Assembly (NCBI RefSeq): GCF_042677205.1
Contig: NZ_JBHTIU010000003.1
Span: 1-64,000 of the forward strand
Origin: Paenibacillus_L residui
GTDB lineage: Bacteria > Bacillota > Bacilli > Paenibacillales > NBRC-103111
DNA length: 64,000 nucleotides
Direction: 5' to 3'
Made by a program: the position numbers and the translations under genes. Under the pieces are notes generated by a model. The model did not search any database, was not told the origin of the DNA, and saw only the letters and a program-made list of their open reading frames with translations. Within the stretch, counting starts at the first letter, position 1. Each line of letters starts with the position of its first letter. Positions 8,229 through 17,144 of this stretch are shown piece after piece.

Positions 8229-8340
8229 TGATAAGATAAGGCTCCAAGCGGGGCCTTTCGAAGGTCAATGGGCGTTCCTTTTCCGTGCTCATTGTGAAAA
8301 GTCTAGCGACCTAATTCGTTTTCCAACGGCAAGATGTATA

Positions 8341-8386
8341 AAAGAAGCCTTCATTCCACTTATACAGTGATTCCGAAGGCTTCTTC
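8341..8386. terminator. bidirectional terminator between ytfJ and glcF
   Basis: An 11-bp stem AAGAAGCCTTC / GAAGGCTTCTT (within 8341-8352 and 8375-8386) has T-rich flanks on both strands. An inner CCACT/AGTG pairing shortens the loop. It can serve the convergent genes ytfJ (+) and glcF (-). Confidence 0.7.
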
Positions 8387-8443
8387 CTTTATGATTGGAC
8401 CGGTTTATTCTGTTTTCTCATTGGACCGGCATCCGGTTTGCGG

Positions 8444-9877
8444 TTAGGATCCGCTGTCGGTTGTATCCTCATTCATACGCTCATACAGGAAATCAACGAT
8501 ATGAACGGCTTTCATGGAGGAGCCTAGCTTCTCCTTCTCAATGCCGAGCTTCATCTGCAGCAGACAGCCGGGATTGCTGGTAAGAAGGTAGCGGGCTTCG
8601 GTTTTTTTCACGTGCTCCATCTTATGCTCGAGAATATCATTGGCCATGTCCGGCTGGACCAAATTATAAATCCCGGCGGAGCCGCAGCATTTGTCGGCAT
8701 TTTTCAATTCCACGAAATTCACGTTCCCTGCGCGTTTAATCAACTGCCGGGGGGCGATGCCACCCTTCATGACGTTCCGAAGGTGGCAGGAGTCCTGGTA
8801 GGTGACGGTAACCGGCCCGTCGTCCGCATGACCGCCGTGGAAGCGGGGCAGCCGGCCCCGGCGGAACAGAAGGTCGCTGATATCGACAACTCTTTCCGCG
8901 AACCAATGAGCCGCTTCGGCCCATTCCGGATCGTCATGAAGTAAATGATTATACTCCATCAACAGGGCCCCGCAGCCTCCAGCATTGGATACGATATAAT
9001 CGACTCCGGCATCCCGGAAGGCCGCTATATTTCGCCTCGCCAGCTCCTTAGCCGCTTCCATCTCGCCGCTATGGGCATGAAGCGCCCCGCAGCAATTTTG
9101 CGCTTCGGGAAGAATTACTTCAAACCCGGCCTTCGCCAGCAGCTTGACGCTATTAATGTTGGTTTCCGTAAACAGCACATCCATAATGCACCCGCGGAAC
9201 ATGCCGACTCGCGCTATTTTCTCGCCTTCTGCCGGGAAGACGGTGCCCAATGTTTCAATAACTCCCTTGGCGCTCGCTTCCGGCAGTATTTTTTCCATCT
9301 GGCTCATGGATTCCGGGAACAGCTTCATGACTCCCGATTTCCGCGCCAGCCACTGCAGGCCGGATTTCTGATACAACCTGAGTCCCTTGCCGAGCAATTT
9401 CATCCGGCTTTGCTTAGGGAACATATGCTTGAACATGACGCTTCGCACAAATCGGATATGGGGCGGATGATGGGTATGCTGCTCGATGGCCTCTCTGGCT
9501 TGTTCGAGCAGATGCCCGTACTTGACGTCGGACGGGCACACCGGCTCGCAAGCTCTGCAGCCCAGGCATAAATTCATCTGGTCCTTGAAGGCTTGATCCG
9601 GCTCCATCAAGCCGTCCGCCACCGCCTTCATCAAGGCGATTCTGCCCCGCGGGGAGGCGGCCTCCAGACCGGTTTCGTTAAAGGTGGGGCAGGCCGGCTG
9701 GCAGAAGCCGCATCGCATGCAATTCGTCAGCTCCTCATAGTCGAGCTTCAATTGCAGCGCCTCCGCTAACGGATTAACCGTTTTCACTGGCTTCTGAGGT
9801 GGCCCGGAATGCTCAGGACGGATTGGGGCTGAAGGTGTGGAAGCTGACGTATGCCGGGTTTCTGCTGTCGGTTTCAT
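8444..9877 (-). CDS. glcF: glycolate oxidase iron-sulfur subunit
   Basis: This is a 477-residue protein with two ferredoxin-type [4Fe-4S] motifs, CMRCGFCQPACP and CLGCRACEPVCP. They are followed by two CCG domains with QNCCGALHAH and DKCCGSAGIYN. In the family it passes electrons from the FAD subunit GlcD to the respiratory chain while glycolate is oxidised to glyoxylate. Its start overlaps the glcD stop by 4 nt. An equivalent D-lactate oxidase role is possible, since the two systems share this architecture. Confidence 0.9.
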   Translation of the reverse strand: MKPTAETRHTSASTPSAPIRPEHSGPPQKPVKTVNPLAEALQLKLDYEELTNCMRCGFCQPACPTFNETGLEAASPRGRIALMKAVADGLMEPDQAFKDQMNLCLGCRACEPVCPSDVKYGHLLEQAREAIEQHTHHPPHIRFVRSVMFKHMFPKQSRMKLLGKGLRLYQKSGLQWLARKSGVMKLFPESMSQMEKILPEASAKGVIETLGTVFPAEGEKIARVGMFRGCIMDVLFTETNINSVKLLAKAGFEVILPEAQNCCGALHAHSGEMEAAKELARRNIAAFRDAGVDYIVSNAGGCGALLMEYNHLLHDDPEWAEAAHWFAERVVDISDLLFRRGRLPRFHGGHADDGPVTVTYQDSCHLRNVMKGGIAPRQLIKRAGNVNFVELKNADKCCGSAGIYNLVQPDMANDILEHKMEHVKKTEARYLLTSNPGCLLQMKLGIEKEKLGSSMKAVHIVDFLYERMNEDTTDSGS

Positions 9878-11289
9878 TTTTGCACCACCACTCTTTTGCG
9901 TGTTTCCCTGGCAAAGATTTTACCGGGATTCATAATGTTGTTGGGATCGAATACCTGCTTGATCCCTTTCATAATTTCGATTCCAACGGGCCCGACCTTC
10001 CATTCCAAGTAGGGGGCCTTGACCATTCCAACTCCATGCTCTCCGGTAATCGTGCCTCCCAGCTCGATCGCTGCCTCGAAAATTTCCGCGAACGCCTGCT
10101 CCACCCGTTCAATTTCCTCATGATTTCGCGCATCGGTTGTACAGGTTGGATGAAGGTTGCCGTCTCCGGCATGTCCGAACGTACAGATATGAACGTTATA
10201 CTTCCGAGCGATTTCGTTAATCGCCAGAACCATTTCGGCAATTTTGGAGCGGGGGACGGTAGCGTCCTCCAGAATGGTAGTCGGCCTAATGCGCGCCAAT
10301 GTCGATAAGGCGCTGCGCCTAGCGGTCATTAGCTTATCAGCTTCCTCTGCATCACGGGCCATCTGTACCTGCGCTGCCCCCTCCTGGCGGCAAATATCGA
10401 CGATTTGTTCAATGTCCCGGCGAATGGAAGCCTCGTCGTCCCCATCCTGCTCAATAAGCAGAATAGCTTCCATATCAAGCGGCAGGTCCAGCTTGTTAAA
10501 TTCAGCTACAACCCGCAGCGTGGCGTTGTCCAGAAATTCCAGCGTCGCGGGAATGATCCGGTTACCGACGATTTTGGAAACCGTTCGCGCGGCGGCATGG
10601 ATATCTTTATACATAGCAAGCATCGTCTGCTTGTACTTCGGTGCCGGCAGCAGCTTGACGGTCGCTTCGGTAATGATGGCCAAGGTTCCTTCCGAGCCGA
10701 CCAACAGCTTCGTCAAATCGTATCCGGCCACGTCTTTGTAGAGCTTACCGCCCGTTCGGATAATTTCCCCGGATGGAAGCACGGCCTCCAAGGCAAGAAC
10801 GTAATCCTTGGTCGTCCCGTACTTGAGCCCTCGCAGCCCTCCGGCACATTCCATAATGTTGCCGCCGAGCGTGGAGATAACCATGCTGCTCGGATCGGGC
10901 GGATAGAACAGGCCAAGCTCTTCGAGAGCCATATGAAAATGCTTCGTATTCAATCCTGGCTGGAAGGTGGCGGTCAAGTTGTCTTGATCGATCTCGATGA
11001 GCCGATTCATCCGGTTCATAACGAGTACAATCCCGCCCTCGACGGGAACCGTCCCTCCGCAGAGATTGGTGCCGGCCCCCCGGCCTACGATCGGAATGCG
11101 ATGCTCGTTGGCAAGCTTCAAAATTAGCGCGATCTGCTCCTTATTTTCCGGATAAATGACGGCGTCGGGCATGGCCTGGACCATCGGGGTTGCATCATAG
11201 GAATGAGTGACCAACGCCTCATTATCGTCTTTAAAATAGGCTTCGCCGACGATGTCGATGAGCTGCCGGCGAACATTTTGCTCCAGCAT
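9874..11289 (-). CDS. glcD: glycolate oxidase FAD-linked subunit
   Basis: GlcD (471 aa) belongs to the VAO/PCMH flavoprotein family. The N-terminal FAD domain has GRGAGTNLCGGTVP and PPDPSS. The C-terminal domain ends with HAGDGNLHP and GTITGEHGVG. The start is placed at 11289 because GGGGAGG lies 8 nt upstream and the protein then begins MLEQNV. A longer frame starting at 11346 has no ribosome binding site. It forms an operon with glcF and diverges from the GntR gene. The substrate (glycolate or D-lactate) is inferred. Confidence 0.9.
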   Translation of the reverse strand: MLEQNVRRQLIDIVGEAYFKDDNEALVTHSYDATPMVQAMPDAVIYPENKEQIALILKLANEHRIPIVGRGAGTNLCGGTVPVEGGIVLVMNRMNRLIEIDQDNLTATFQPGLNTKHFHMALEELGLFYPPDPSSMVISTLGGNIMECAGGLRGLKYGTTKDYVLALEAVLPSGEIIRTGGKLYKDVAGYDLTKLLVGSEGTLAIITEATVKLLPAPKYKQTMLAMYKDIHAAARTVSKIVGNRIIPATLEFLDNATLRVVAEFNKLDLPLDMEAILLIEQDGDDEASIRRDIEQIVDICRQEGAAQVQMARDAEEADKLMTARRSALSTLARIRPTTILEDATVPRSKIAEMVLAINEIARKYNVHICTFGHAGDGNLHPTCTTDARNHEEIERVEQAFAEIFEAAIELGGTITGEHGVGMVKAPYLEWKVGPVGIEIMKGIKQVFDPNNIMNPGKIFARETRKRVVVQK

Positions 11290-11322
11290 AAGAGTATCCT
11301 CCCCGGGATAAAAATTAATCAG

Positions 11323-11335
11323 GTCATCTGATGAC
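11323..11335. promoter_or_regulatory. candidate GntR operator between glcD and its regulator
   Basis: The perfect 13-nt palindrome GTCATCTGATGAC lies 34 nt upstream of the glcD start, within the short region shared with the divergent GntR gene. FadR-subfamily regulators typically bind short palindromes with GT...AC arms near their own gene. The assignment is by position and symmetry only. Confidence 0.4.
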
Positions 11336-11411
11336 TTTTTCTTCATTATAGCTTATGATTAAATCATTGTATATGGTTGTTATGAAAGATTGGCTGGAGG
11401 ATACCGAGCAA

Positions 11412-12131
11412 ATGAGTGTAAAACAAGTCAAAGCGCAAAAGAGCTACGAAATCGTTATGGATGATATACATTCGCGAATCCGTTCCGGAGAGCTTAAGCC
11501 CGGGGAACGGCTTCCGTCGGTTGTAGATTTGGCGGCGGATTATGGAGTCGGGCGTTCGACTCTGAGGGAGGCGTTAAGCGCGCTGAAGGCTATGGGCTTC
11601 CTGGAAATCCGGCAGGGCGGAGGAACCTTCGTCAGCCAGACCCTTCCGGCCGGGGATGAGTCCGGCAGCGTTCAAGGGGGCTTCCCGGCCTTATTCCATC
11701 AGGCGGATTCGTTGAAGGAGATGATGGAAGTGCGCAAAGTGCTGGAGACGGGCTGTGCCACGCTCGCCGCCCGCTATCGGACAGGAGACGATCTGGCCGA
11801 GCTGTCCGCTATTATGCGAAGCATGAAGGAGAATGCGGGTGACGACCGGAAGGAGGAGGAAGCGGATATCCGCTTTCATCTGGCGATTGCCAAAGCGTCT
11901 CATAACTCCCTGCTCCTGCAGATGATGGAATCCCTCACTCACAAGCTGGAGGAGACGATTAAAGAGACCAGGCAGCTGTGGTTTTATGGAGAAAGGGCTA
12001 CGGCCAACCGACTCGTCAAGGAGCATCAGGATATTTACGAGGCTATTTTGCGGCAGCAGGAAACGACCGCATCCCGGCGTATGCTTGAGCATTTGTCCAA
12101 GGTGGAGAAAGTACTGTCCAAATTGTTTTAA
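11412..12131 (+). CDS. GntR-family transcriptional regulator, FadR subfamily
   Basis: The protein is 239 aa. The N-terminal winged helix-turn-helix spans ERLPSVVDLAADYGVGRSTLREALSALKAMG, quoted here only by its ends ERLPS and STLREAL. The C-terminal FCD effector domain is helical with DIRFHLAIAKASHN, where Asp and His are typical metal ligands. The ATG at 11412 has GGAGG 11 nt upstream; a longer frame from 11355 lacks one. Divergent to glcDF, it is probably their regulator, responding to glycolate or lactate. A terminator follows at 12153. Confidence 0.88.
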   Translation: MSVKQVKAQKSYEIVMDDIHSRIRSGELKPGERLPSVVDLAADYGVGRSTLREALSALKAMGFLEIRQGGGTFVSQTLPAGDESGSVQGGFPALFHQADSLKEMMEVRKVLETGCATLAARYRTGDDLAELSAIMRSMKENAGDDRKEEEADIRFHLAIAKASHNSLLLQMMESLTHKLEETIKETRQLWFYGERATANRLVKEHQDIYEAILRQQETTASRRMLEHLSKVEKVLSKLF

Positions 12132-12152
12132 TAGTTCCGCATAATCATGAGT

Positions 12153-12182
12153 AAAGCCGCAGTCGGATGACGCGGTTTTTTT
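12153..12182 (+). terminator. terminator of the GntR gene
   Basis: AAAGCCGC pairs with GCGGTTT (one G-U) around a 10-nt loop, and a run of seven T residues follows. Confidence 0.7.
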
Positions 12183-12252
12183 GTTTGGCCTTTATTAGGA
12201 AGGAAAACGGACATGCTGTATGGGGGTTAGCTTAGGGTCGCAGGTTTGTACC

Positions 12253-12282
12253 AAAGCCATGCAGTAGCTGCATGGCTTTTTT
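12253..12282 (+). terminator. strong terminator hairpin forming the 5' exon of the group II intron
   Basis: A perfect 12-bp stem AAAGCCATGCAG / CTGCATGGCTTT with a TAG loop and six T residues lies two bases before the probable intron start. Group IIC introns are known to insert just behind such terminator stem-loops. The gene originally served is not evident, because the GntR terminator lies 70 nt upstream. Confidence 0.85.
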
Positions 12283-12284
12283 GC

Positions 12285-14164
12285 GTACGCCCAGCATGGG
12301 CGTCATCTCTAGGGTGAAAGTCCCGAACGGGGGCTGGCGAACGCCTACCGTTAGCCAAGAGCAAGGGTGTCCGCCGTGAGGCGGAATCTGAAGGAAGCTT
12401 ATAGGCAAATGCACGAGCCAAGGTACACGAACTCGATTTGAGGCAAGGCAAGCTGGATGAGTCCCCGCAACAGGACGAAATCCGAAGTCGCCAAGAGCTA
12501 GTCTTGTATACTCGAGTGGCTGCGGGCGGAAAGATGACGCTCTTATCTGGGGAGACCTGCGGAATACGCGAAGTCACTTCGTAACCGTGGTTGAGAAGCC
12601 ACGCTGAATCCGCAGGAGTCAGCAGAGGCCATAGTACGGGAGTACGGGACGCCAGAAACCGGAAGGGCTGAACCGAAAGGAGAGAGGAAACCGATGCGTT
12701 CGCATGAAGGGCAGAGACAGCAGAAAATCTCGCGAGAGAGCTTGCGGCAAAGAGAAGCGGTGAAGCCGTCAGGGTATGCCGGAGCGCCGAGTTCTTCGTC
12801 GGCACAAATCGACCCTTCCTCTCGCGAAGCAAATAACGACTTGTTGGAGCGAATGCTCAGAGGAGATAACCTCCGGCTCGCCTACAAGCGAGTGGTACAG
12901 AACGGAGGAGCGCCCGGTGTGGACAATGTAACGGTAGCAAATCTACAAGCTTACCTGAAAACACACTGGGAGGCGGTGAAGACCGAACTTCTCGCGGGAA
13001 CCTACAGACCCATGCCCGTCAAACGGGTGGAAATCCCCAAACCCGGAGGCGGAGTGAGGCTGCTTGGGATCCCGACCGTGATGGACCGCTTTCTTCAACA
13101 AGCCCTTCTACAAGTGATGACCCCGATTTTCGACGCGGACTTTTCGAGGCATAGCTACGGTTTCCGGCCTGGGAAGCGAGCACACGATGCGGTAAAGCAA
13201 GCCCAACGCTACATGCAAGAAGGTTTTCGATGGGTCGTAGACATGGACTTGGCAAAGTTCTTTGACCGAGTAAACCACGACATGCTGATGGCAAGGGTAG
13301 CCAGGAAAGTGACGGACAAATGTGTTCTGAAGCTTATTCGTGCCTACCTTAACGCAGGGGTCATGGCGAATGGCGTGACCGAGAAAACGGGTGAGGGTAC
13401 GCCGCAGGGAGGTCCACTGAGCCCACTTCTAGCGAACATTCTACTGGACGACTTGGATAAAGAGCTTACCGAACGGGGATTGCGATTCGTCCGCTACGCG
13501 GACGACTGTAATATCTTCGTAGCCAGTAAACGTGCGGGCGAACGCGTGATGGATTCGGTAACACGCTTTGTAGAAGGGAAGCTAAAACTAAAAGTGAATC
13601 GAGAGAAAAGCGCGGTAGATCGCCCATGGAACCGCAAGTTCCTTGGGTTCAGCTTCCTACGGGACAAGAAAGCGACGATTCGACTAGCTCCACAAACGAT
13701 CTCGCGATTCAAAGAGAAGGTGCGAGAGCTGACGAACCGAACGCGGTCGATGTCCATGGAAAACCGAATTGCACAGCTTAACCGATACCTCATGGGTTGG
13801 ATTGGCTATTTCCGGTTAGCCTCGGCGAAAGGTCACTGCGAGAAATTCGACCAATGGATTCGTCGCAGATTACGGATGTGCCTCTGGAAGCAATGGAAAC
13901 GGGTACGTACCCGAATCCGCGAACTTCGAGCACTAGGGGTCCCAGAATGGGCCTGTTTCGTCATGGCTAACTCCAGACGAGGAGCGTGGGAAATGTCTCG
14001 AAACACAAACAACGCCCTTCCGACTTCCTATTGGGAAGCAAAAGGGCTGAAAAGTTTGCTTTCTCGTTATTTAGAACTTTGTTAACCTTTTGGAACCGCC
14101 GTATGCGGACCCGCATGTACGGTGGTGTGAGAGGACGGAGGCTAGGCGCCTCCTCCTACTCGAT
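12285..14164 (+). mobile_element. group IIC intron, apparently complete
   Basis: The 5' end reads GTACG (consensus GTGYG) and begins domain I with the hairpin ACGCCC-AGCAT-GGGCGT. The conserved GGGTGAAAGTCCCGAAC and AAGGGTGTCCG blocks follow. The maturase gene fills the domain IV region. Domain V is at about 14094-14126 (ACCGCCGTA paired with TACGGTGGT, CGC triad). Domain VI follows with a bulged A at 14158, seven bases from the 3' end CTCGAT. The element lies directly behind a terminator hairpin, as is usual for class IIC. Both boundaries are inferred from consensus, not from an empty site. Confidence 0.88.
12694..14085 (+). CDS. ltrA: group II intron reverse transcriptase/maturase (class IIC)
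   Basis: This is a 463-residue intron-encoded protein. The reverse transcriptase fingers and palm have GIPTVMDRFLQQA, SYGFRPGKRAHDAV, VVDMDLAKFFDRVNHD and the catalytic YADD at residues 268-271. The maturase X domain ends with WIGYFRLA and WIRRRLRMCLWKQWK. No HNH endonuclease domain follows, as expected for class IIC. The ribosome binding site is AAAGGAGAGAGG. The frame is intact, so the element may still be able to splice and move. Confidence 0.95.
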   Translation: MRSHEGQRQQKISRESLRQREAVKPSGYAGAPSSSSAQIDPSSREANNDLLERMLRGDNLRLAYKRVVQNGGAPGVDNVTVANLQAYLKTHWEAVKTELLAGTYRPMPVKRVEIPKPGGGVRLLGIPTVMDRFLQQALLQVMTPIFDADFSRHSYGFRPGKRAHDAVKQAQRYMQEGFRWVVDMDLAKFFDRVNHDMLMARVARKVTDKCVLKLIRAYLNAGVMANGVTEKTGEGTPQGGPLSPLLANILLDDLDKELTERGLRFVRYADDCNIFVASKRAGERVMDSVTRFVEGKLKLKVNREKSAVDRPWNRKFLGFSFLRDKKATIRLAPQTISRFKEKVRELTNRTRSMSMENRIAQLNRYLMGWIGYFRLASAKGHCEKFDQWIRRRLRMCLWKQWKRVRTRIRELRALGVPEWACFVMANSRRGAWEMSRNTNNALPTSYWEAKGLKSLLSRYLELC

Positions 14165-14300
14165 GAGGATCAAGCCAATCCCGTTGAGGACATGCGAAAA
14201 GTGGATGTCTTTTCGGGAAAAGACAGGGAAATCAGCCCGATTAAAACGGTATCCCCCCTATGAAAGGAAGGCAGCAGTCTGACCCATCTCACGAAGCCGG

Positions 14301-14329
14301 ACATGTTCCCCGTCTTCCCTGCATATATA
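14301..14329 (+). promoter_or_regulatory. candidate sigma-E promoter of dacB-spmAB
   Basis: A -35-like ACATGTT (14301-14307) is followed after 14 nt by CATATATA (14322-14329), resembling the sigma-E consensus KMATATT / CATACANT. The B. subtilis dacB-spmA-spmB operon is sigma-E dependent. The rest of 14165-14384 holds no gene that I can see. Confidence 0.45.
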
Positions 14330-14384
14330 TAAACCAAATATGTCTGCGGACAAGTAACGGCTGAAGACCATTGGGGGGGAAATT

Positions 14385-15551
14385 ATGAGAAGAACCATCG
14401 TCTTATGGATCGTCATCGGCTCGCTGCTGGCCGGCTGGGGAGTTACTCCCGCTGCAGTTAAGGCCGAGCCGCCGGCATTATCCACTTACGCCGAGGCGGC
14501 TTCCCTGATCGACGTCACATCCGGAAGAATACTGTACAGCAAGCAAGGGGATAAGCCCATGAAAATTGCGAGCCTGACGAAGGTAATGACGGCTATCGTA
14601 GCTATTGAGAACGGAAACCTCAGCGATATGGTCAAGATCGGCCAGAGTGCTTTCGGCAAAGAAGGCTCCTCTCTATATTTAAAGCTTGGAGAGGAAATGA
14701 GCCTGCATCATTTGCTCTATGGCTTGATGCTGCGGTCCGGGAATGATGCGGCAGTGGCAATCGCCGAGCATATCGGCGGTTCGATTGAGGGCTTTGCTTT
14801 TCTTATGAATCAGAAGGCGCAGGAGCTGGGCATGGATAACACGCACTTCATGAATCCGCACGGACTGGACATGGAAGGGCATTATTCTTCGGCCAATGAT
14901 ATGGCCAAGCTGACGGCCTATGCCTTGAAAAACTCCGTGTTCCAGGAAATCGTGAAGACCAAGACGAAGAGGGTGCCCAGACCCGAGGAGAAATGGGACG
15001 CCGTATGGAATAACAAAAACCGGATGTTGAACATCTATCCCGGTGCCGACGGAGTAAAGACCGGTTATACGAAGCAGGCCAAAAGAACGCTTATCTCCTC
15101 GGCCACCCGGGACGGACAGCAGCTGGCCGCGGTGACGCTCAACGACCCGAACGATTGGCTGGATCACAGCAATATGCTTGATTACGGCTTCCGGCATTAT
15201 CCGCTTCAACCGCTGGTCAAGCAAGGGGATAAAGCGGGAGACGGCTTGGTGCTGGGTGCTTCCTTCAATTACCCGATGACCGATGAGGAGGCAGCCCGGA
15301 TTGCGATGGAGCCCGAGCTTCTGCAGGAAGGGACAGCCTCTTACCGGCTGGGCGAGAGGGGAATTCTGAAGCTTCTGATGGACGGCCAAATGATTGGTAC
15401 GGTGCCCATCTATGCGGAAGGCAGCCCGCAATTGGCGACAAGCGTTCGTTCCGCATTCCGCTTTACAGAGGACGGTCCCGCATCCGGAAACGGCGGATTT
15501 ATCTACAGGCTCAAGCAGGTATGGAGCGCCTTATTTACTTTATCCCATTGA
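14385..15551 (+). CDS. dacB: D-alanyl-D-alanine carboxypeptidase, sporulation type
   Basis: This 388-residue serine carboxypeptidase is exported by an N-terminal signal peptide (about 1-28). Active-site motifs are SLTKVM (SxxK), SGN in LRSGNDAAV, and KTG in GVKTGYTKQ. A C-terminal beta domain follows. The family trims D-Ala from peptidoglycan stem peptides. The downstream spmA-spmB pair identifies it as the DacB type, which controls cross-linking of the spore cortex, rather than DacF or DacA. The start follows a GGGGGG-rich site 5-10 nt upstream. Confidence 0.88.
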   Translation: MRRTIVLWIVIGSLLAGWGVTPAAVKAEPPALSTYAEAASLIDVTSGRILYSKQGDKPMKIASLTKVMTAIVAIENGNLSDMVKIGQSAFGKEGSSLYLKLGEEMSLHHLLYGLMLRSGNDAAVAIAEHIGGSIEGFAFLMNQKAQELGMDNTHFMNPHGLDMEGHYSSANDMAKLTAYALKNSVFQEIVKTKTKRVPRPEEKWDAVWNNKNRMLNIYPGADGVKTGYTKQAKRTLISSATRDGQQLAAVTLNDPNDWLDHSNMLDYGFRHYPLQPLVKQGDKAGDGLVLGASFNYPMTDEEAARIAMEPELLQEGTASYRLGERGILKLLMDGQMIGTVPIYAEGSPQLATSVRSAFRFTEDGPASGNGGFIYRLKQVWSALFTLSH

Positions 15552-15582
15552 TTCAGTCCGAAGGACAAGGAGGAGGGGGACG

Positions 15583-16173
15583 ATGGTTAATTGGATTTGG
15601 CTCTTTTTTATCCTTGCCGGATTTATTGTCGCAGCCATCAACGGCCGAATAGAGACGGTTACCCAAGCCGTCTTTGACGGCGCCAAATCCGGGGTGACGA
15701 TCTGCTTCGGCTTAATCAGCATTCTGGTCTTTTGGCTGGGGATGATGAGGATTGCCGAAGATGCCGGCCTGTTGAAGATACTGTCGCGCATGCTGAGGCC
15801 GGTCGTCCGCTTTTTGTTTCCCAGTGTGCCGGACAATCACCCCGCCCTCGGCTACATTATGTCCAACATGAGCGCCAATTTGCTCGGGCTGGGGAATGCG
15901 GCGACTCCCATGGGCATCAAAGCGATGCAGGAGCTGCAGAAGCTTAATCCGGACAAGGACTCTCCCAGCCCGGCAATGGCCACTCTGCTCGCTATCAACA
16001 CGGCCAGCATCACTCTCATTCCGACTACGTTGATCGCGATCCGCCTCAATTATCAATCCGCCAATCCGGCGGAGATTGTCGGCACGACGCTGCTGTCTAC
16101 CGCCATTGCTACAGCCGCGGCAATTATCGTCGACCGCTGGTACAGAAGCCGCAGCAGCATTAATTCGTCTTGA
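15583..16173 (+). CDS. spmA: spore maturation protein A
   Basis: SpmA (196 aa) is a polytopic membrane protein of the nucleoside-recognition/Gate family. Membrane helices dominate, with VFDGAKSGVTICFGLISILVFW split between two of them and GYIMSNMSANLLGLGNAATP in the conserved core. The ATG at 15583 follows AAGGAGGAGGGGG; the frame extends upstream into dacB without a ribosome site. In B. subtilis spmA and spmB mutants form spores with incomplete core dehydration. It is in an operon with dacB and spmB. Confidence 0.92.
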   Translation: MVNWIWLFFILAGFIVAAINGRIETVTQAVFDGAKSGVTICFGLISILVFWLGMMRIAEDAGLLKILSRMLRPVVRFLFPSVPDNHPALGYIMSNMSANLLGLGNAATPMGIKAMQELQKLNPDKDSPSPAMATLLAINTASITLIPTTLIAIRLNYQSANPAEIVGTTLLSTAIATAAAIIVDRWYRSRSSINSS

Positions 16174-16187
16174 AAGGATGAGCCGTC

Positions 16188-16721
16188 TTGTATTCCATCC
16201 TCACCCTGATTTCAGCTTGGTCGATCCCGGTAATCATTGCGTTTATTCCGCTATTTGCCGCATACCGAAAGGTGCCCGTCTATGAGTCGTTCGTTGAAGG
16301 GGCGAAGGACGGCTTCCAGACAGCGGTGTCGATCATTCCGCAGCTGGTCGGGATGATGGTTGCGATTTCGGTGTTCCGCGCATCGGGAGCCATGGATATG
16401 ATGATCGGGCTGATCCGCCCGGCCCTCGATTATATCGGGGTGCCCGGCGAAGTTCTGCCCTTGGCCATTCTGCGCCCCTTAACCGGCTCCGGCTCGCTCG
16501 CATACACCGCTGATTTAATGGGGCAGTTCGGGCCCGATTCGCTGATCGGACGTATCGCCTCGACTATTCAAGGAAGTACGGATACGACGCTGTACGTGCT
16601 GACGGTTTATTTCGGTGCCGTAGGCATCCGCAAAGCGGGTTACGCTCTCAAGGTAGGCCTTATATCCGATGCGGTGGGCTTTATTGCCTCCATCCTGGTC
16701 TGCTATCTCGTATTCGGGTGA
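16188..16721 (+). CDS. spmB: spore maturation protein B
   Basis: SpmB (177 aa) is the partner of SpmA with the same Gate-type membrane fold. Signature segments are YESFVEGAKDGFQTAV, RPLTGSGSLAYTADLM and STDTTLYVLTVYFGAVG. It uses a TTG start with GAAAGGATG at about 7-nt spacing; no ATG lies in frame nearby. It is cotranscribed with dacB and spmA. The transport substrate of this family is not known. Confidence 0.92.
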   Translation: MYSILTLISAWSIPVIIAFIPLFAAYRKVPVYESFVEGAKDGFQTAVSIIPQLVGMMVAISVFRASGAMDMMIGLIRPALDYIGVPGEVLPLAILRPLTGSGSLAYTADLMGQFGPDSLIGRIASTIQGSTDTTLYVLTVYFGAVGIRKAGYALKVGLISDAVGFIASILVCYLVFG

Positions 16722-16748
16722 CCCAATCCATGCCGTTCTCATATACTA
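16721..16748 (+). promoter_or_regulatory. candidate sigma-K promoter of the amidase-like gene
   Basis: ACC at 16721-16723, a 16-nt spacer, and CATATACTA at 16740-16748 match the sigma-K pattern (AC, 16-17 nt, CATAnnnTA). It lies 30 nt before the start codon. The match is short, so the assignment is tentative. Confidence 0.4.
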
Positions 16749-16777
16749 AAGCATTCTTACATCGAGAGGTGAACGGC

Positions 16778-17125
16778 ATGCGGCCGTATTCCGGCATCAT
16801 CATTCATCATTCGGCTTGCTCCTCCATTAACGGCAAAGGCTATGATTTTCTGGTTACATCGGATGGAGATATCATCTCTTCTTTCACCCCGACAGATCCC
16901 CATTACATTCATCTTTGTCTGGAAGGAGACTTTTCCCATATCGAATCTTCCGGACAGACTCCGCAGGTGCAGGAACAGTTATTTGTCATCCAGCGCCTTA
17001 TTCTTCGTTTGTACGAACAATTCGAATTTTCCTCCAGACAGCTATATGGGCATCACCTGCATTGCCCGGGAACGTACTTTCCCTGGGACTCCCTTGTGAT
17101 TTCACTTCAGGATGGTTATCATTAG
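16778..17125 (+). CDS. compact N-acetylmuramoyl-L-alanine amidase-like protein (Amidase_2/PGRP fold)
   Basis: The protein is 115 aa. It keeps the IIIHHSAC zinc-ligand strand, then YDFLVTSDGDI and ICLEGDFS-like LCLEGDFS, and ends with GHHLHCPGTYFPW, holding the His and Cys ligands. It is shorter than usual: the helix between the first His and the DG strand is largely absent, and the His-Cys spacing is compressed. Activity is therefore uncertain. The ATG at 16778 has GAGAGGTG upstream. There is no signal peptide. It sits between spmB and rluB, with a possible sigma-K promoter. Confidence 0.55.
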   Translation: MRPYSGIIIHHSACSSINGKGYDFLVTSDGDIISSFTPTDPHYIHLCLEGDFSHIESSGQTPQVQEQLFVIQRLILRLYEQFEFSSRQLYGHHLHCPGTYFPWDSLVISLQDGYH

Positions 17126-17144
17126 TTTTGAGGTGAAGGCATAT

